Part shown: one piece after another, positions 33,400 to 45,939 of the stretch
How the letters are laid out: each line of letters begins with the position of its first letter
Position numbering within the stretch: the first letter of the stretch is position 1
Source: Marasmius tenuissimus
Taxonomy: Eukaryota; Basidiomycota; Agaricomycetes; Agaricales; Marasmiaceae
Assembly: GCA_029532415.1 (NCBI GenBank)
Contig: JAQOTA010000060.1
Span: forward strand, 1,364,001-1,428,000
DNA: 64,000 nucleotides
Direction: 5' to 3'
The notes under the pieces: model-generated
Databases searched by the model: none
What the model saw: only the letters and a program-made list of their open reading frames with translations
Told to the model about the DNA's origin: nothing
Translations under genes and position numbers: made by a program

Positions 33400-34763
33400 T
33401 TATGAGGTGTAGTCGTAGAATCCTTTCCCACTCTTCTTTCCATACCATCCAGCATCCACCATTCTCTCCAACAGGACGCTAGGTCGGTATTTGGAATCCT
33501 TCGTACCGTTGTACAAAGTCTCCTGTATGGCCAGACAAGTGTCAAGGCCGATGCTGGAAGAAAGTAAACGTCAGTCAAACTTCTCAGGCGAATCTTATTC
33601 GACGTACAAATCAGCTGAGAGAAGGGGTATTAGCGAAAGAGGTAGGCAACGCGGTAAAGTTCGAAACATACCAAGCTGTAAAGGCCCCATGGGATGGTTC
33701 ATTCCAAGTTTGAGAGTGGTGTCAATGTCATCCCGTGTGGCAATTCCCTAGTGAATAGTTCGAGCGTGAGAGAAGGGGAGCCTGTGGTGGAGAAGGAACA
33801 AACCTTTTCCAAGTGCATGATTGCCTTCGGATAAAAAGTTAGCTAGTCAGTGCAACGATACAAACGAATCACACGTACCTCGTTTATGAAAGGCATCAAT
33901 AGCGCGTTCGAGACAAATCCGGGAACATCTTTCGATACGGTGACCTCTTCGGAAATGGTACGCATTCAGCGGTGCAGTCGAAATCAGGAGGAGGGGAACA
34001 AACCTTTCCCACAGGCCATGGCGAAGCTACGTGAGCGATCGAGAGTGTCTTGTGTTGTTTGAAGAGCCGAAATCAATTCGACAAGTTTCTGTACGAAAAT
34101 ACGTCTACGCCTTCAGACTCATAGGGGAGGACGCGACGACCTACCATCACTGGTACTGGGTTAAAGAAGTGAAGTCCTAAGCATCACCCAAGGTCAACGT
34201 CGTGTTCGAGTATCTTGCGACGATTAGAGAGACGTACCAACAACCCTTCCTGAGATGCTCTTGCCCTCCTCGCTTGCGGCACTAACATTCTTGGGAATGG
34301 CGGCAGCAGCAATCTTGGTGATGCTGATTGAACTTGTGTTGGTCGCGAGGATAGCTTTGGGGTTCAGCTCAGCAGCCAGATTCGCGAACAGACTCTGCTT
34401 GAGCTCGAGGTTCTCTGAGACCGCCTTCAAGATACATGTCGTTGATTCAGCGAAGCTACAGACTGAGAGATTGAAGTAACGCACCTCCACAACCATGTCG
34501 ACGTCCCTGAAGCCACTCATTCCATCTACAATGGTGATCCTATCCCTGGCCTCTTTTGCTTCCTCGCTTTTTATTCTGCCTTTGGAAACGTCCTTCTCAA
34601 GAAGCTTCTCCGCAAACGCGAGACCTTTCTTGGTTTGCTCCGAGGACCGATCGTGAAGGAGAACGGGAACTTTGGCGCGAAGCGCCGAGACCAAGGCAAT
34701 ACCAGTGCCCATTTGGCCTGCACCGAGGACACCTAGAGTCCGGATTCCGTGAGCTACCGACAT
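33400..34763 (-). CDS. 3-hydroxybutyryl-CoA dehydrogenase (3-hydroxyacyl-CoA dehydrogenase family)
   Basis: The enzyme oxidises (S)-3-hydroxyacyl-CoA with NAD(P) in short-chain fatty acid or aromatic degradation. Nine exons join in frame: 34763-34485, 34424-34238, 34176-34145, 34088-34004, 33946-33879, 33824-33804, 33747-33672, 33614-33608 (7 nt) and 33553-33400, giving 302 residues. The dinucleotide fold begins [14 protein letters not shown] (GxGxxG). [13 protein letters not shown] carries the catalytic His158 and Glu170 pair, with Asn-Thr-Ser-Ser before it. The C-terminal domain has [18 protein letters not shown] and [16 protein letters not shown]. The last of these needs the 7-nt exon, whose omission would break both frame and motif. 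A bidirectional promoter of about 200 bp is shared with the cyclase gene. Confidence 0.9.
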
Positions 34764-34965
34764 TTCAGTTTGTAGGTGGATGTAGGTGGTGGTAGGAGTA
34801 AAGAATGAAAGTACTCCGGAACTTCACCGGAACTTGGCGGATTCGGTTCGTCATGTTAATAGGGGAAGATGCACGTGAATTTGAAGGTTACTCTCCAACC
34901 GCCATCACCAACCGTCGACCGATTACTTGCTCGAACTCCATTCTTTTCTTTCAGCTGGCTCGACA
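34764..34965. promoter_or_regulatory. Short bidirectional promoter
   Basis: Only 202 bp separate the start codons of the divergent dehydrogenase and cyclase genes, so their core promoters must overlap. Co-expression is possible but not shown. Confidence 0.5.
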
Positions 34966-35646
34966 ATGATCCCTCCTACGAGCGAGCCTATTGACGTTTC
35001 TCACAAGTTGGACGTGTCGAAGATCACGATTTATCCGGGCGACCCAACGTTCTCATGCACACCGTTCTGCACAGTCGAGAAAGACGGTTACAGCGTTCAC
35101 TCTATCTCTCTAGGCTCACACACTGGAACGCATCTTGACGCGCCTTCTCATTGGTTCCAGGATGGAAAGACTGTCGACGAGATACCACTTGGCATGCTCA
35201 TTGGAAAGGCGCGTGTCATCGACCTTACCACGAAGACTAAATCCGACAAGATCACTTGGGATGGTGATCTCCAGCATCACTTTTCGAAACTGCAGAGCTC
35301 GTGGTCCATCGTGGTTCTGAAAACTGGCTGGGCGAAGCACTGGGGTACAGATGAATACCTCTCATACCCGTATATCGAGAAGAGAGCCGCGGAAGAGCTG
35401 GTCAAGAGAGGCGTAACTGTTCTTGGCGTAGACACGCTCAGTCCAGATGCAATCGAAGGGCCAGAAGGCTATGGAGTACATGAAGTGTTTTTGGGTGCTG
35501 GCAATGTACTTGTCGAGAATTTGAATCTAACGGATTTGAGCGACAAGGATGAGGAGCTCCTCGTCAGCTTTATCCCTTTGAATCTCGCCGGAAACGATGG
35601 GTCTCCCATACGCGCTTGTGCTTGGAGAGACGATAATGTGCACTGA
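34966..35646 (+). CDS. Cyclase family protein (kynurenine formamidase-like metal hydrolase)
   Basis: This is an intronless gene of 226 residues. The metal-binding signature HTGTHLDAPSHW (His52, His56, Asp58, His62) is the hallmark of the PF04199 cyclase family, which includes bacterial-type arylformamidases and polyketide cyclases. A second conserved segment, GVDTLSPD with a following HEVFLGAGN, completes the usual active-site region, and IPLNLAG.DGSP near the end is also typical. The ATG at 34966 was taken as start because the frame upstream has no other ATG. The family hydrolyses amide or lactone bonds using a divalent metal. Head-to-head pairing with a 3-hydroxyacyl-CoA dehydrogenase hints at a shared degradation pathway, but the substrate is unknown. 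Confidence 0.85.
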   Translation: MIPPTSEPIDVSHKLDVSKITIYPGDPTFSCTPFCTVEKDGYSVHSISLGSHTGTHLDAPSHWFQDGKTVDEIPLGMLIGKARVIDLTTKTKSDKITWDGDLQHHFSKLQSSWSIVVLKTGWAKHWGTDEYLSYPYIEKRAAEELVKRGVTVLGVDTLSPDAIEGPEGYGVHEVFLGAGNVLVENLNLTDLSDKDEELLVSFIPLNLAGNDGSPIRACAWRDDNVH

Positions 35647-36230
35647 ACCGGTAAGCCACTACAATTCACTTTTTGGAATACGTTGAATATCCGCTTTTGT
35701 AGAGGTTCAGAGATTACTTCTAAATCAGTGACGAAGTGACATTGCTGAACGGCAGCTGCAGAGTAATACAGACTCGGTTATACACAATGTACATACCCTT
35801 TTCCAATACACGATTCGCGACCTTGAGAGCCTCCCTGAGCTGCACCATCCCTGAACTCGAGGCTTAAACGCCGGTAAGCGCCCAAGTGGGAGAAGTTCTT
35901 TATTTGGTAAACAAACAAGTCATGTACTCAAACCAAAAATGCCGTGTATAGGTTCTGCGTTCTGCTCTCAGCACGTCTCTTTACCTCAAAGCTATGCTCT
36001 CTACCGTCTGACCCACTCACCATACGAAACGCATTCGCTTGATCCAAGAACCTCGAAAAACCATCGGGAATCTGTGGAGATCAAGGAAGTGGACCTGCGG
36101 GCAGGCGGCTCGGCTAGTGTAACGCGAGGCACGGTCAGCCTTGGGGTCGGCTCGTCTGAGGGACACAACGCTCAGAAAGTTAAGGGGGGAGCTCAATTGT
36201 TCAGCTAGGGACACAGGAAGCAAGACCATC
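35647..36230. other. Intergenic, SWR1 promoter region
   Basis: No gene is supported. Short open frames on both strands have no motif. The stretch contains the 3' end of the cyclase gene and the promoter of the remodeller. Confidence 0.5.
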
Positions 36231-39200
36231 ATGAAAGGACCAAACGGAGAGGCAGAGTCAAGCAGGGGTGGTAGTAGCCGCGTTTTGCGCAAAGCAAGAA
36301 CAGCAGATGCAGCAGTGGGCGGAGGAAGGAGGAGTGGGCGGATCGCCCAGGAGTTGACACCAGAAGCTCAGATGGCAGGACTACAGGCTCAATTGGAACG
36401 GACTTATGCTCAACATGACAGTATGGTGGGTCCGTTTGAGTCCATACCCACTTGTTCGATGCTCACGGGTCTATGCTTCCAGGTCAGAGAGTTATATCAT
36501 ATGGAAACATGGAAATTGATGACTACGTACGACCCGGAGGTCAGTAGCAGCTCGGTTATGCATTGGCGGTGACTGACGTTGAATGGAAATTGGGTTCTAG
36601 GTGGCGAAGAAAGACGAGTCTCGAGTATTCCAAGAGGTAGGTGGGCTACGAAGTCGCCCGGTTCTCACCATTGACACTCAGTTCATGGCAGTACAAATCC
36701 CAATTCGACCTCCTCGAAAGGACAGCCTCGAGTTCGACGGGTCCGCAACGAAGAACGCGCAGTGCTCACACTGAGAAAGCATCAATTTTCGGTCAATCCT
36801 CTTCGGCTTCTGCACCACCAGCAAAGCGAAGGAAAACAGTCACCGCGGATCCTGTGGGAATAAGAGCTATTATCACATCCGCGAGGAGTCAAGGCAAGGG
36901 CAAGGAGAAGGAGAAGGAGGCTGAACCTGCAGTAGAGGTCGAAGATGTGGTAGAATCGATATCTATTAAGACGAAGCCGAACAGGACGAAGAGAAAGGAT
37001 ATTACTACCGAGTCAGCGAAGCTTCCGCAACCTCAAGTCGAGGTAGCCCAGGGTCCGACTCGACCGCAGAGGCGCAGAAGAGGCGAACATGACACGCACG
37101 GTGATGCTTCAGGAGTGGAGGAAATTGTCATACCAACAAAGAATCATGGCAAGGGCAAGGAAAAGGCGACAGAACTCTCAGGAGACATAGAAGAGCCTGC
37201 AGAATTGGTACTCAAACCAAGAAAGGGATCAATCAGAGAGTTGGCGAAACCTTTGGAAACTGAAGGTGAAACTGGAAGCAACCTTACTCCCATTCGACCG
37301 CAAAAGCGAAGAAAGGGTGAGGGAGGTTTAGCATCGGCACATAACACACACGATCCTGGTGGTCAAGCGTCGGTACAACGCGAATCTCAATCTCAATCTC
37401 AATCTCGACTCACACACAAACTCAAACTCAAACCACGGTCTCCAGTAATGTCTACCACTATATCTTTACGAACCCTAGCACCATCGGTACGACCCGAAGA
37501 TAACCCTCCTCCTCTGTCACCACCCTCCATATCCAGGACAGGACCAACCGCTTCACCTATTAAACGTGTCAAACTTATCGTGCGAAAGCCGCCGCCACTG
37601 ATATCTAATCCACGTCAACGACCGCCCCCAGCAAAGTTCGATGGCTCTCTTGAGAAACTCATACCAACGTTCTCGCACTGGGAAGACGAAGGCGTCAACG
37701 CTGCGACTCTGGAAACCCGGATTAGGGAGGAAGCTCGATTGCGTGCACGAGCTGCGAGATTGAGGAAGGAAGGAAGATTTTTTGGGTTTGGGGATGCTAA
37801 CACAAGTGCCCTTTTGGGTTCAGGCACGAGTACATCCCAATTAGCGTTAGGATCCGACACTGAGGTTGATTTACAACGAGCAGCCTACCTGGGCCGAAAT
37901 CTTGATTCGAAGGATGTTTGGGATCATCTACTTGAGGATGTAGCTCAATATGACGAGACCAGAAGGAAGCAACCTACGGGGCCGATGGTCGCTGCGGTTG
38001 TGGCTTCGAAGGTGAAGGCGTATTGGGAAGTGCAGGCGGTAAAACAGGATAAGGCAAGGGCACAGGACGAGAAGAGGCTGAGGGCCCTCGCGAAAGCGAC
38101 AGTGAAGATGGTAGTAGCAGAATGGAGGAAGGCGGTGTTCGTAAGTGCTGACTTTTAACTGCTGAAGATGCCGATCTCTGATGTTCATTCAGCACATACG
38201 TGAGCAAGAGAGGCAGAGAGCAGAGGTGGAGGAACGTAGGCGCGGTCACGAGCATTTGGACGCCATTCTGAATCAGTCGGGGCAAATCTTGGAAACCCAG
38301 CAGGTCGATTTGACGAGAAATGACATGTCTCGGTCTATCAGTCGCTCTCGGAGCGTGTCTACATCCCTTCTACACCCCTATGATTCGGACGATGAGGATA
38401 GCGATGAGGAGGAAGAAGAGGTCACCAGGAGGGATACGGACGAAGAAGATGGCGAAGAGCAGGATGACGAAGATGAGGCTCCTGCTGATGTTGACCTTTC
38501 CGCGCTCTATGACGGATACGTCGACCAGGATGCAGGCGAAAGTTATTCGCACATGCTCTCAGACATCATTGACCCGGGCTCTACGCGTCTCTTCACACCT
38601 CCAGCTCGCTCTCCTTCACCCTCTATTGCTTCAACCCGATCCGTGACACCCATAGAAGCGGACACGACCGTCCTAGAAAGTTCATCCATATCCGCATTTG
38701 TTAACATAACGACAAGCGATTCCCCCACTGACATTGATTACGCCGTTCCCGTTGTCGCAACTACACCCCCATCCCGTAGTCGCAGCTCCACATCTGACGG
38801 TGTGATCACACCACCCAACGCTCTTGACATCGCTCAGCAATCCAAAAAACCGGATTTCCCGCCACCGCTGGACGAATCGATGACTGATGAAGCCATCTTT
38901 GTCCATGCTCCAGTGCCAGAAGAAGCGGTGAAGGAAGTCGTTCATTCGGAGTTCAGAGACGTGGAGATGGAGGACACACAAGAGCAAGTTCCCACAAGCG
39001 AGGAACAGCCACCAACTTCTGATGACCTTCCGCCTGTGGCTGGGACACCTGCTCCAGACGAATCCTCACAAGTCATCGATGGGGAGGAGGAGGAGGAGGA
39101 AGTTGACCCCGAGATACCTGAATACCTAAAGCCCTACGCCGTCGTACCCGTGCAACGGGATCCCAGTTCCAAAATCACTCCACCTCTATTACTACGTGGT

Positions 39201-41867
39201 GTTCTTCGGCCGTACCAGTTCTCAGGATTGGAATGGCTTGCCTCGCTTCATATCAACAATCTGAATGGCATCCTGGCAGACGAGATGGGATTGGGGTGAG
39301 TCCGAACGGGTTTCCGTAGGTTCAGTTGTTGACTTTGGGTGATATGCTTCTTAGAAAAACTATACAAACGATTGCCTTGCTCGCTCACCTCGCCTGCGAT
39401 AGGGGAATTTGGGGTCCCCATCTGATCGTGCGTCACTACACCTATACACCGACCCGTATATTAACACTTCTATTGCCCAGATCGTCCCAACTAGTGTTCT
39501 TCTTAACTGGGAAATGGAATTCAAGAAATTTCTTCCTGGCTTCAAGGTACTCAGCTATCACGGAACCACCAAACGACGGAAAGAGATTCGTCAGGGTTGG
39601 AGCGAGAAGCACCATTTCAACGTTTGCATCACCTCTTACGCCCTTGCCAGTCGTGACGCCCACATATTTAAACGAAAAGCGTGGTACTATATGATTCTTG
39701 ACGAAGCGCACATGATCAAGAACTTCAAGTCACAGAGATGGAATATCTTGTTGATGTTTCGATCGTTCAGAAGGCTCCTTTTGACCGGAACGCCGTTACA
39801 GAACAACCTCACGGAGCTATGGGCCCTCTTGCAGTTTTTGATGTCGGGAGCAAATTTTGCCAATCTCAAGGAGTTCGGAGAGTGGTTCTCAAGTACGTTT
39901 ATCCACCTGCTACAATCGAATCGACCAGCTCAATTGAAGTGCGGCAGACCCTTTGGAGAAAGCCATTGAGATGGGCAATGTCCTCGACGACGAAAATATG
40001 CAGCGAGTCAACAAGCTTCATACGGTCCTACGTCCGTACCTCTTACGTCGACTCAAACGCGATGTCGAGAAGGAGCTCCCTCACAAGTACGAGCATCTGG
40101 TGTTGTGCCCGTTATCGAGGCGCCAGAGATTCCTTTACGACGAGTTCATGGCTCGTGCGGCAACTCAGGATGCGTTACAGTCCGGTGTCTACCAGAAGAT
40201 TGCCAACATCCTCATGCAGTTGCGCAAAGTTTGCAATCATCCTGACCTTTTCGAGGTTCGGCCTATCGTTACATCATTTGCCATGGAACGGTCAGCTATA
40301 TCGGATTACGAGATCAAGGAGCTTCTCATACGACGGCGATTTGTACAGGAGGAAGATACTATCGGTTTAGATTTCCTGGGACTTCAGTTCGTGGGACAAC
40401 AACAGACTTCCTTGTTGACAGCCATCGAGACCCGCCGTCTCGACGCGACTCCCTTGTTTCCCTCCGACTACGAGTTCCTATCCGATCCACCCCCTAGGGA
40501 CACTCGTACCATTGCTGGTTTTCGTGCCTACTCCGAATGGCAACGTCGTGCGGACGAGTTGTCAAATTGGAATCACCTTGCTTATGTCAACGAGACACGG
40601 TGCTCGCGGACCCCAATCTACAGTTCGGAGACTTTGAGTATAGCCCGGCGCTTTTGCCAACCTATACTACCTTTGTCTGCTATGGACATCCGCTCGTCGC
40701 ATATGAACACCGGTTCACTTATCCCCGCTGCAGTCTACTCGTATACTGAACGCGCCGAACAGATGGCGAATATCATCGATCGATTCGCCTTTGTTACACA
40801 CCAGGCTATTGCCCGAGACCTCCCTCGGATTGCTCTCTCCGGTGTTGAGGGTGCAGTTAAGGAACAGCCTCTTGGACTCGATAGCCTTCTCCATCGATCT
40901 GCTGTCAAGTTGCAGATCGCTTTCCCGGATAATTCCTTACTGCAATACGACTGTGGAAAGCTACAACAGCTTGCGGAGCTGTTGCGAGACAAAAAAGCGG
41001 GTGGACACCGCGTGCTCATATTCACCCAGATGACGCGGATCCTGGATATCTTGGAGATCTTTCTCAATCTGCATGGGTACCTCTATTTACGGCTGGATGG
41101 TGCCACGAAGATTGAGGACAGGCAGTATATCACGGAGAGGTTTAACGCCGATGCTCGGGTATTCTGTTTCATATCTTCTTCAAGGTCGGGTGGTGTGGGT
41201 ATCAAGTACGTGTACAACAGCTCGTTCTTTCGCGGACGGGCGGCTGATTTGCCTTTCGTTCAGTCTCACTGGCGCGGACACCGTCATTTTCTATGATAGC
41301 GACTTCAACCCCCAAATGGATCGTCAGTGTGAAGACAGGTGACTTGAATTTTCATCTCCAAACTGTCGGGCGGAACTCACGATACACCACAGAGCACACC
41401 GAATCGGTCAAATCCGTGATGTCCATATCTACCGCTTTGTCTCTCAACATACCGTCGAAGAGGCCATGCTACGGAAGGCGAACCAGAAGCGATTTTTGGA
41501 TGATGTTGTTATTCAGAAGGGCGAGTTTGATTGGCGCACGTTATTTGACAATGAGGGTGCCATCACGAAGGCTTTGGGAGAGTTCGAAGATACCGAGGAT
41601 GCTCGCGCTGCGGAGTTGGCTGCTCAAGAAGCTACGACTCTGGAGGGTGCTGATAACGATGACTTCGGAGGGGGTGAAGGAGACCAAGGCGGTCGACGGT
41701 CGGAGCTGATCAATGCGGATAATCGAGGTGAGAGGGAGGATGCAGACGCTGAGGGAGACGGCGACGATGACCCGGAATTGGAGGATGAGGAAGGCGGGAC
41801 AGTGGTCGAATACATGCTTGCCTTCATTGAACGGGATCCTGAACATTTCCAGGATTGGCGTGTGTAG
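36231..41867 (+). CDS. SWR1: SWR1-type chromatin remodelling ATPase
   Basis: This is the catalytic subunit of the complex that swaps H2A for H2A.Z. Ten exons join in frame: 36231-36425, 36483-36539, 36601-36636, 36692-38140, 38193-39295, 39355-39427, 39481-39892, 39948-41205, 41264-41338 and 41393-41867, giving 1710 residues. The order is a basic disordered N-terminus, an HSA domain (about residues 410-640, rich in Arg/Glu helices), a long acidic Ser/Glu/Asp region, and the first ATPase lobe with [24 protein letters not shown] (about residue 1045) and [10 protein letters not shown] large insertion of roughly 350 residues typical of the SWR1/INO80 class follows, then the second lobe with [27 protein letters not shown] and DRAHRIGQ, and an acidic tail. 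The insertion and HSA domain favour SWR1 over ISWI or CHD; INO80 is less likely. The protein is nuclear. Confidence 0.93.
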
Positions 41868-42100
41868 GTCCCTATAATTCTTGCGCGTGCTATATCATTG
41901 TTATCATTATACACCTGTATGCTTTACTATCTGTAATACGCTTGTAATGGTATTTGTACGAATCTAAATCCGTAGTCGTCTCGGTGTTACTGTATGCTCT
42001 GCCCAGAGGGATCCGGCAATGCTTGTGTTCCGGTAGCCGGGATAAGAAGACATCGCGGATCGACGTCGACGTCATCGGCTTGTTCTCTTCCTCACCCACC

Positions 42101-43325
42101 ATGACAAGTACACTACCTCCCCTCGTCCAAGCAGTCGCTGGCTCAATAGGCAGTGCTTCTGCAAATGCTCTAACGTATCCTGTTGATCTCGCAACCGCAA
42201 GGCTTCAGCTGCAATCGCGTAGTACTTCCAAACAAAGACCAGGGGGAATTCAAGGAGGGCTACGCATTCTTCAATCTGCTGCTCGTAGATACGGGTTATC
42301 TGCACTATACGATGGTCTCCTGACAGATACCGGTGCTACACTGCTGGCAAAGTCCGTCGTCTCCAATGTTCTAAGGCATTTAACTGACCATATACGCTCA
42401 CAGTTTCTTCTATTTCTACTTTTATTCATTCTTGCGCGATAGCTGGCAAAAACGTCACGCCAATAACGGAGGAGCTAATCTGAAGAAACTTTTACCAAAA
42501 CTGTCTATTCTTGAGGAGCTATTTCTCGGTTTTCTGGCCGGCGTCGCGTCCCGAGCGATATCAACTCCCCTCAGTCTGGTCACACTCCGGCTGCAAACCG
42601 AACGAAGCAATGATAATGGGGAGAATGGCTCGGAAGAGAACTCTAACTCTGGCGTCAGTGCTGTAGTCAAGAAGATCTACGAGGAGGAAGGATTGGCGGG
42701 GTTCTGGAAAGGTGAGGGTGTCCGCTCAAACTTGCTCCTTCACCACAAGCTTAATATCGCATTAGGATTCAAGACGACGACTTTGCTATGTCTTAACCCA
42801 TCCCTTACACTATCATTCTTCCAAGTATTCCGACGAGCTCTTGCATTTTCACGAAGAAATACTCCCAACGCAGTCATAGACCCCACACCGCGGGAAGCTT
42901 TCCTCGGAGGGGCCATCTCGTCTTCAATAGGTACGTGGGGACTGGTTTACGCGATCCGGTCTAGCTTAGGATGTCTCATTGCAGCCGTGTCGATTCTCTA
43001 CCCGCTGATTCTCGCGAAAACACGTCTTCAGGCTTACAAGAAGAGAAAGGCTGACACTGTCGCTTTGTCATCGCCGCCGTCACTCTTATCTGTCCTTGAA
43101 GATGCCTATAGACGGGACGAACTTTACCAGGGCTTAGAAATGCAGATATTCAAGGGCTTCGTTAGTCAAGGAGTGACCTTCCTGGTCAAAGGAAGGTGTG
43201 TCAACAGTCCGCAAATTTAATACATTCACTACATGGTGTCTCTGACTACTGTCGATTGTTATTATAGGATTGAAGAACTGATAGTCAACGAGTATTTGAG
43301 ACGGAGAAGAGCTGGTCTATCATAA
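42101..43325 (+). CDS. Peroxisomal-type adenine nucleotide carrier (mitochondrial carrier family)
   Basis: Five exons join in frame: 42101-42351, 42404-42711, 42766-42930, 42985-43195 and 43268-43325, giving 330 residues, the usual carrier size. Three repeats are visible. The first and third have the carrier signature at helix ends (YPVDLATARLQ and YPLILAKTRLQ). The middle one is degenerate (TPLSLVTLRLQ). This pattern, together with the F-F-Y-F-Y-F-Y-S helix and the QGLEMQIFKGFVSQG segment, fits the PMP47/ANT1 peroxisomal ATP carrier better than a mitochondrial ADP/ATP translocase, whose RRRMMM motif is absent. A role in ATP supply for fatty-acid activation in peroxisomes is inferred from the family. 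The gene starts about 230 bp after the SWR1 stop on the same strand. Confidence 0.83.
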
Positions 43326-43418
43326 TTCTCGGGATATTGCTAGTTAGTAGGGTCAATAGGATCCTCGGTTTCAAGGAAGCTTGTCCACGTTGTCTGCTGC
43401 TTAGATTTCTGTATGTGC

Positions 43419-45939
43419 TTAGTCTGCGTCTCTGTTCTTGATCAGGATGGGCATTTGCTGGCCCTCGTGTAGTCGATCGCGAATGACGGGCCTCATGATT
43501 ATCCCCTTGGCCCTCATGATGTCCAACCCTTCTTTGGGTAGAGAGAGTTCAAAGGCCTCCAGGAGAGTAACGATCACGGCTTGAACTTCTAGTATCCTGT
43601 TCAGTTCTTTCCAGTCAGCGCACGAAGAGCAATGAGGTAAGGATTGCTGTATACCCAAACCGCCATCTAGAGAATCTTTTAGAATCACGTCCTTTCCTTG
43701 TAAAGAAGAACGCACCCAATACACATCCTAGCTCCAGCACCTATTTGCAGTGAATGTGTTAATATCACCTGAATCCGAGCGCAAGAAAGCCTTACCAAAT
43801 GTGAATCTGGAGAATGTTTGAGTTAGAAGGTATCCATCGGCGATATGCAGAACTTCCTTACACATTTCCATATGCACCCAACGTCGTCTGAGTTTTCGTT
43901 TCAAGAAACCGAGCTGGTCTCCACTCGTGTGCGTCCTCCCCCCAAACCTCTTTCAATCTACAGAAAATGGGAACTCTCAACTTCCATGACAAGGACATGA
44001 AATGACTGTCTGCGCACCGATTGTAAACGTCGACAGATGCTATAACCCTCTGATTTTTGGCTACCGGCACTTCATGGATGACGTGCCCTGACGAGGATAC
44101 CACCGGATATTCCAGCGGAATGACATCGTCTACTTCCGTCTCGACAGGTATGATAGAGAGGATAGGATACAGACGTAGGGCCTCCTAGATGTTCCAAGTC
44201 GTTAGCGTCCAAGCCCACTCGACCGGATCGCTATCGGAGGTGGCAATACCTTGATTACAGCCCCTAGGTAGCACATAGAGTTGTAATCTTGAGGAGTCAA
44301 CTCGCCCTCGTTCCTTGTCTCTTCTCTGCGTCGTTTGACCTCCTCCAGGATCCGGTGCTGGTCCTCGGGATGCCGACTGAGTTCGTAGATAATCCATGTC
44401 ATCCTAAAGGCGCAGCGTGCCGACAAGTAAGAATTTGCTGATTTGTGGCAGGGAAATACAAGTCCTCGACTGACGTTAATGCTGTAGTTTCATGTCCGGC
44501 CATGATCATCGTTCTATCGGGGCTCTGAGTGTATGAACACATGGGAATAATCAAATGAGGCTTACGCCAATTGTGCGAACGCCTCTTCCGGATGCATCAT
44601 CTTCTCCGGATTTGAGGACTCCAGAGCACGACCTGAGGGACCGAGGCGAGTTGTTTTCATTATACAATTCGGCCATCTAAACCGATACGACTCACAAACC
44701 ACGCCAAGAACATCGTTCTCCATCTCCGCAGAACCCCGCGCTTCTCTCATACGTTTCTCGTACATTGCTTCGGCAGTAGCGTACGCTTTAGTACGCCAGT
44801 TTTTCCACCTAACTTGCTCCTTCGTAGGGGGAAGGTACTGCGAAAGTTTGACAAGAAATTCCGGGGCTGCACGAATTGCCGCGATGTACAGCAGGACTCC
44901 GGGTGTCAGGAAATGTGAATCGACGCTGCATGAGAGCGGCATCCGGATTACCAGCTATAAATATAGCAAAAGATGAGGTGGCTTACAAGAGTTCTCCGAC
45001 CAACGTCGCAAGCTCGTTATGCCTATCTTCCAGCGCACCAAAGTCATACTCAAATATGCCTGAACGGGCGGATAAGAGTGGGCAGCATGAATGGGACTTT
45101 CCTGACGATGCGAATGTCTGGACCTACTTTCACCAAGCGCATCGAGGGCCATGTTCGGGAGCCATTCCAACACATCAAAAACCTTCGGACCAAGCTTGAG
45201 CCCGTCCTTCCACTTCCTCACGAGCTGGCAGGACTAAGTGGGCTTCGATGAATACGCAAAGAGAAACCGACCCACCGTATTCGCGCTGTTCTGGAATATA
45301 GGACAGAGATTCTGTATCTGTAGCGCAGAGAAAGCAGGGTTCAGGAGTTTACGTTGACGTTGGTGAGTTTCCCCTATAGTTCGGTTATTTTACCTCGTTC
45401 AGCACCATGACACGAGCGATATGGAAAGAAGTACTGACCTTGTGCGGCGAATAGTCCGGGCCCATTGATCTGCAGACCTTGCAGTTCCACCTCTCTCGCT
45501 TTCCGATACCTATATCCTGTTTTCTGGAAGATGTGCTGCAATGCCAAAGGGTCGGCCACCATCAACACGTCCTCCTAAACGTTTCATTGATAGAATTAGC
45601 ACACGCTTGTAACAACAAGGGAAAAACGCGATAACGAACGTTAAAGCACGCTTTGGCTTTGAAGGCCGTTCCGTATCTTTCGAACCATCCGAACTCGAGG
45701 TCACCATCTTCTGCCTCGCTAAGTAGTGCATATTCATGGCCTATCTGTGTCTCAGCGGCGCTGACAGAAGCAACGAAGCAAAGTAAGTTCTCACCTAGAA
45801 GGGTAGAAGGGCTTGGTGGGCCTTGCAAAAACTTGAGGGACCTTCGTCTCGATCGAACGAGCAGCAGGAGCAGCGGAACACCTGCTGCAATGAGTGCATA
45901 TAAGGGGAAGGTAATCATTGTTGGGAACAGATTCGACAT
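43419..45939 (-). CDS. Cytochrome P450, membrane-anchored
   Basis: This is a haem monooxygenase of the endoplasmic reticulum. The N-terminus has a hydrophobic anchor (ITFPLYALIAAGVPLLLLLV) followed by RSRRR and a Pro-rich hinge (GPPSPS). Further motifs: C-helix HQRQRKLLNPAFS, I-helix MAGHETTA, ExxR in EALRLYP, a W-R-P-A-R-F segment, and the haem loop FTFGAGARMCIGWRF with its Cys ligand. The haem loop is spread over exons of only 11 nt (43806-43796), 25 nt (43740-43716) and 12 nt (43666-43655) before the last exon (43596-43419). All are in phase, and the motif is complete only if each is included. The first exon is 45939-45795. The middle exons were followed by motif and not all ends were fixed. 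The substrate is unknown and no redox partner lies nearby. A second ATG at 45918 is possible. Confidence 0.87.
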
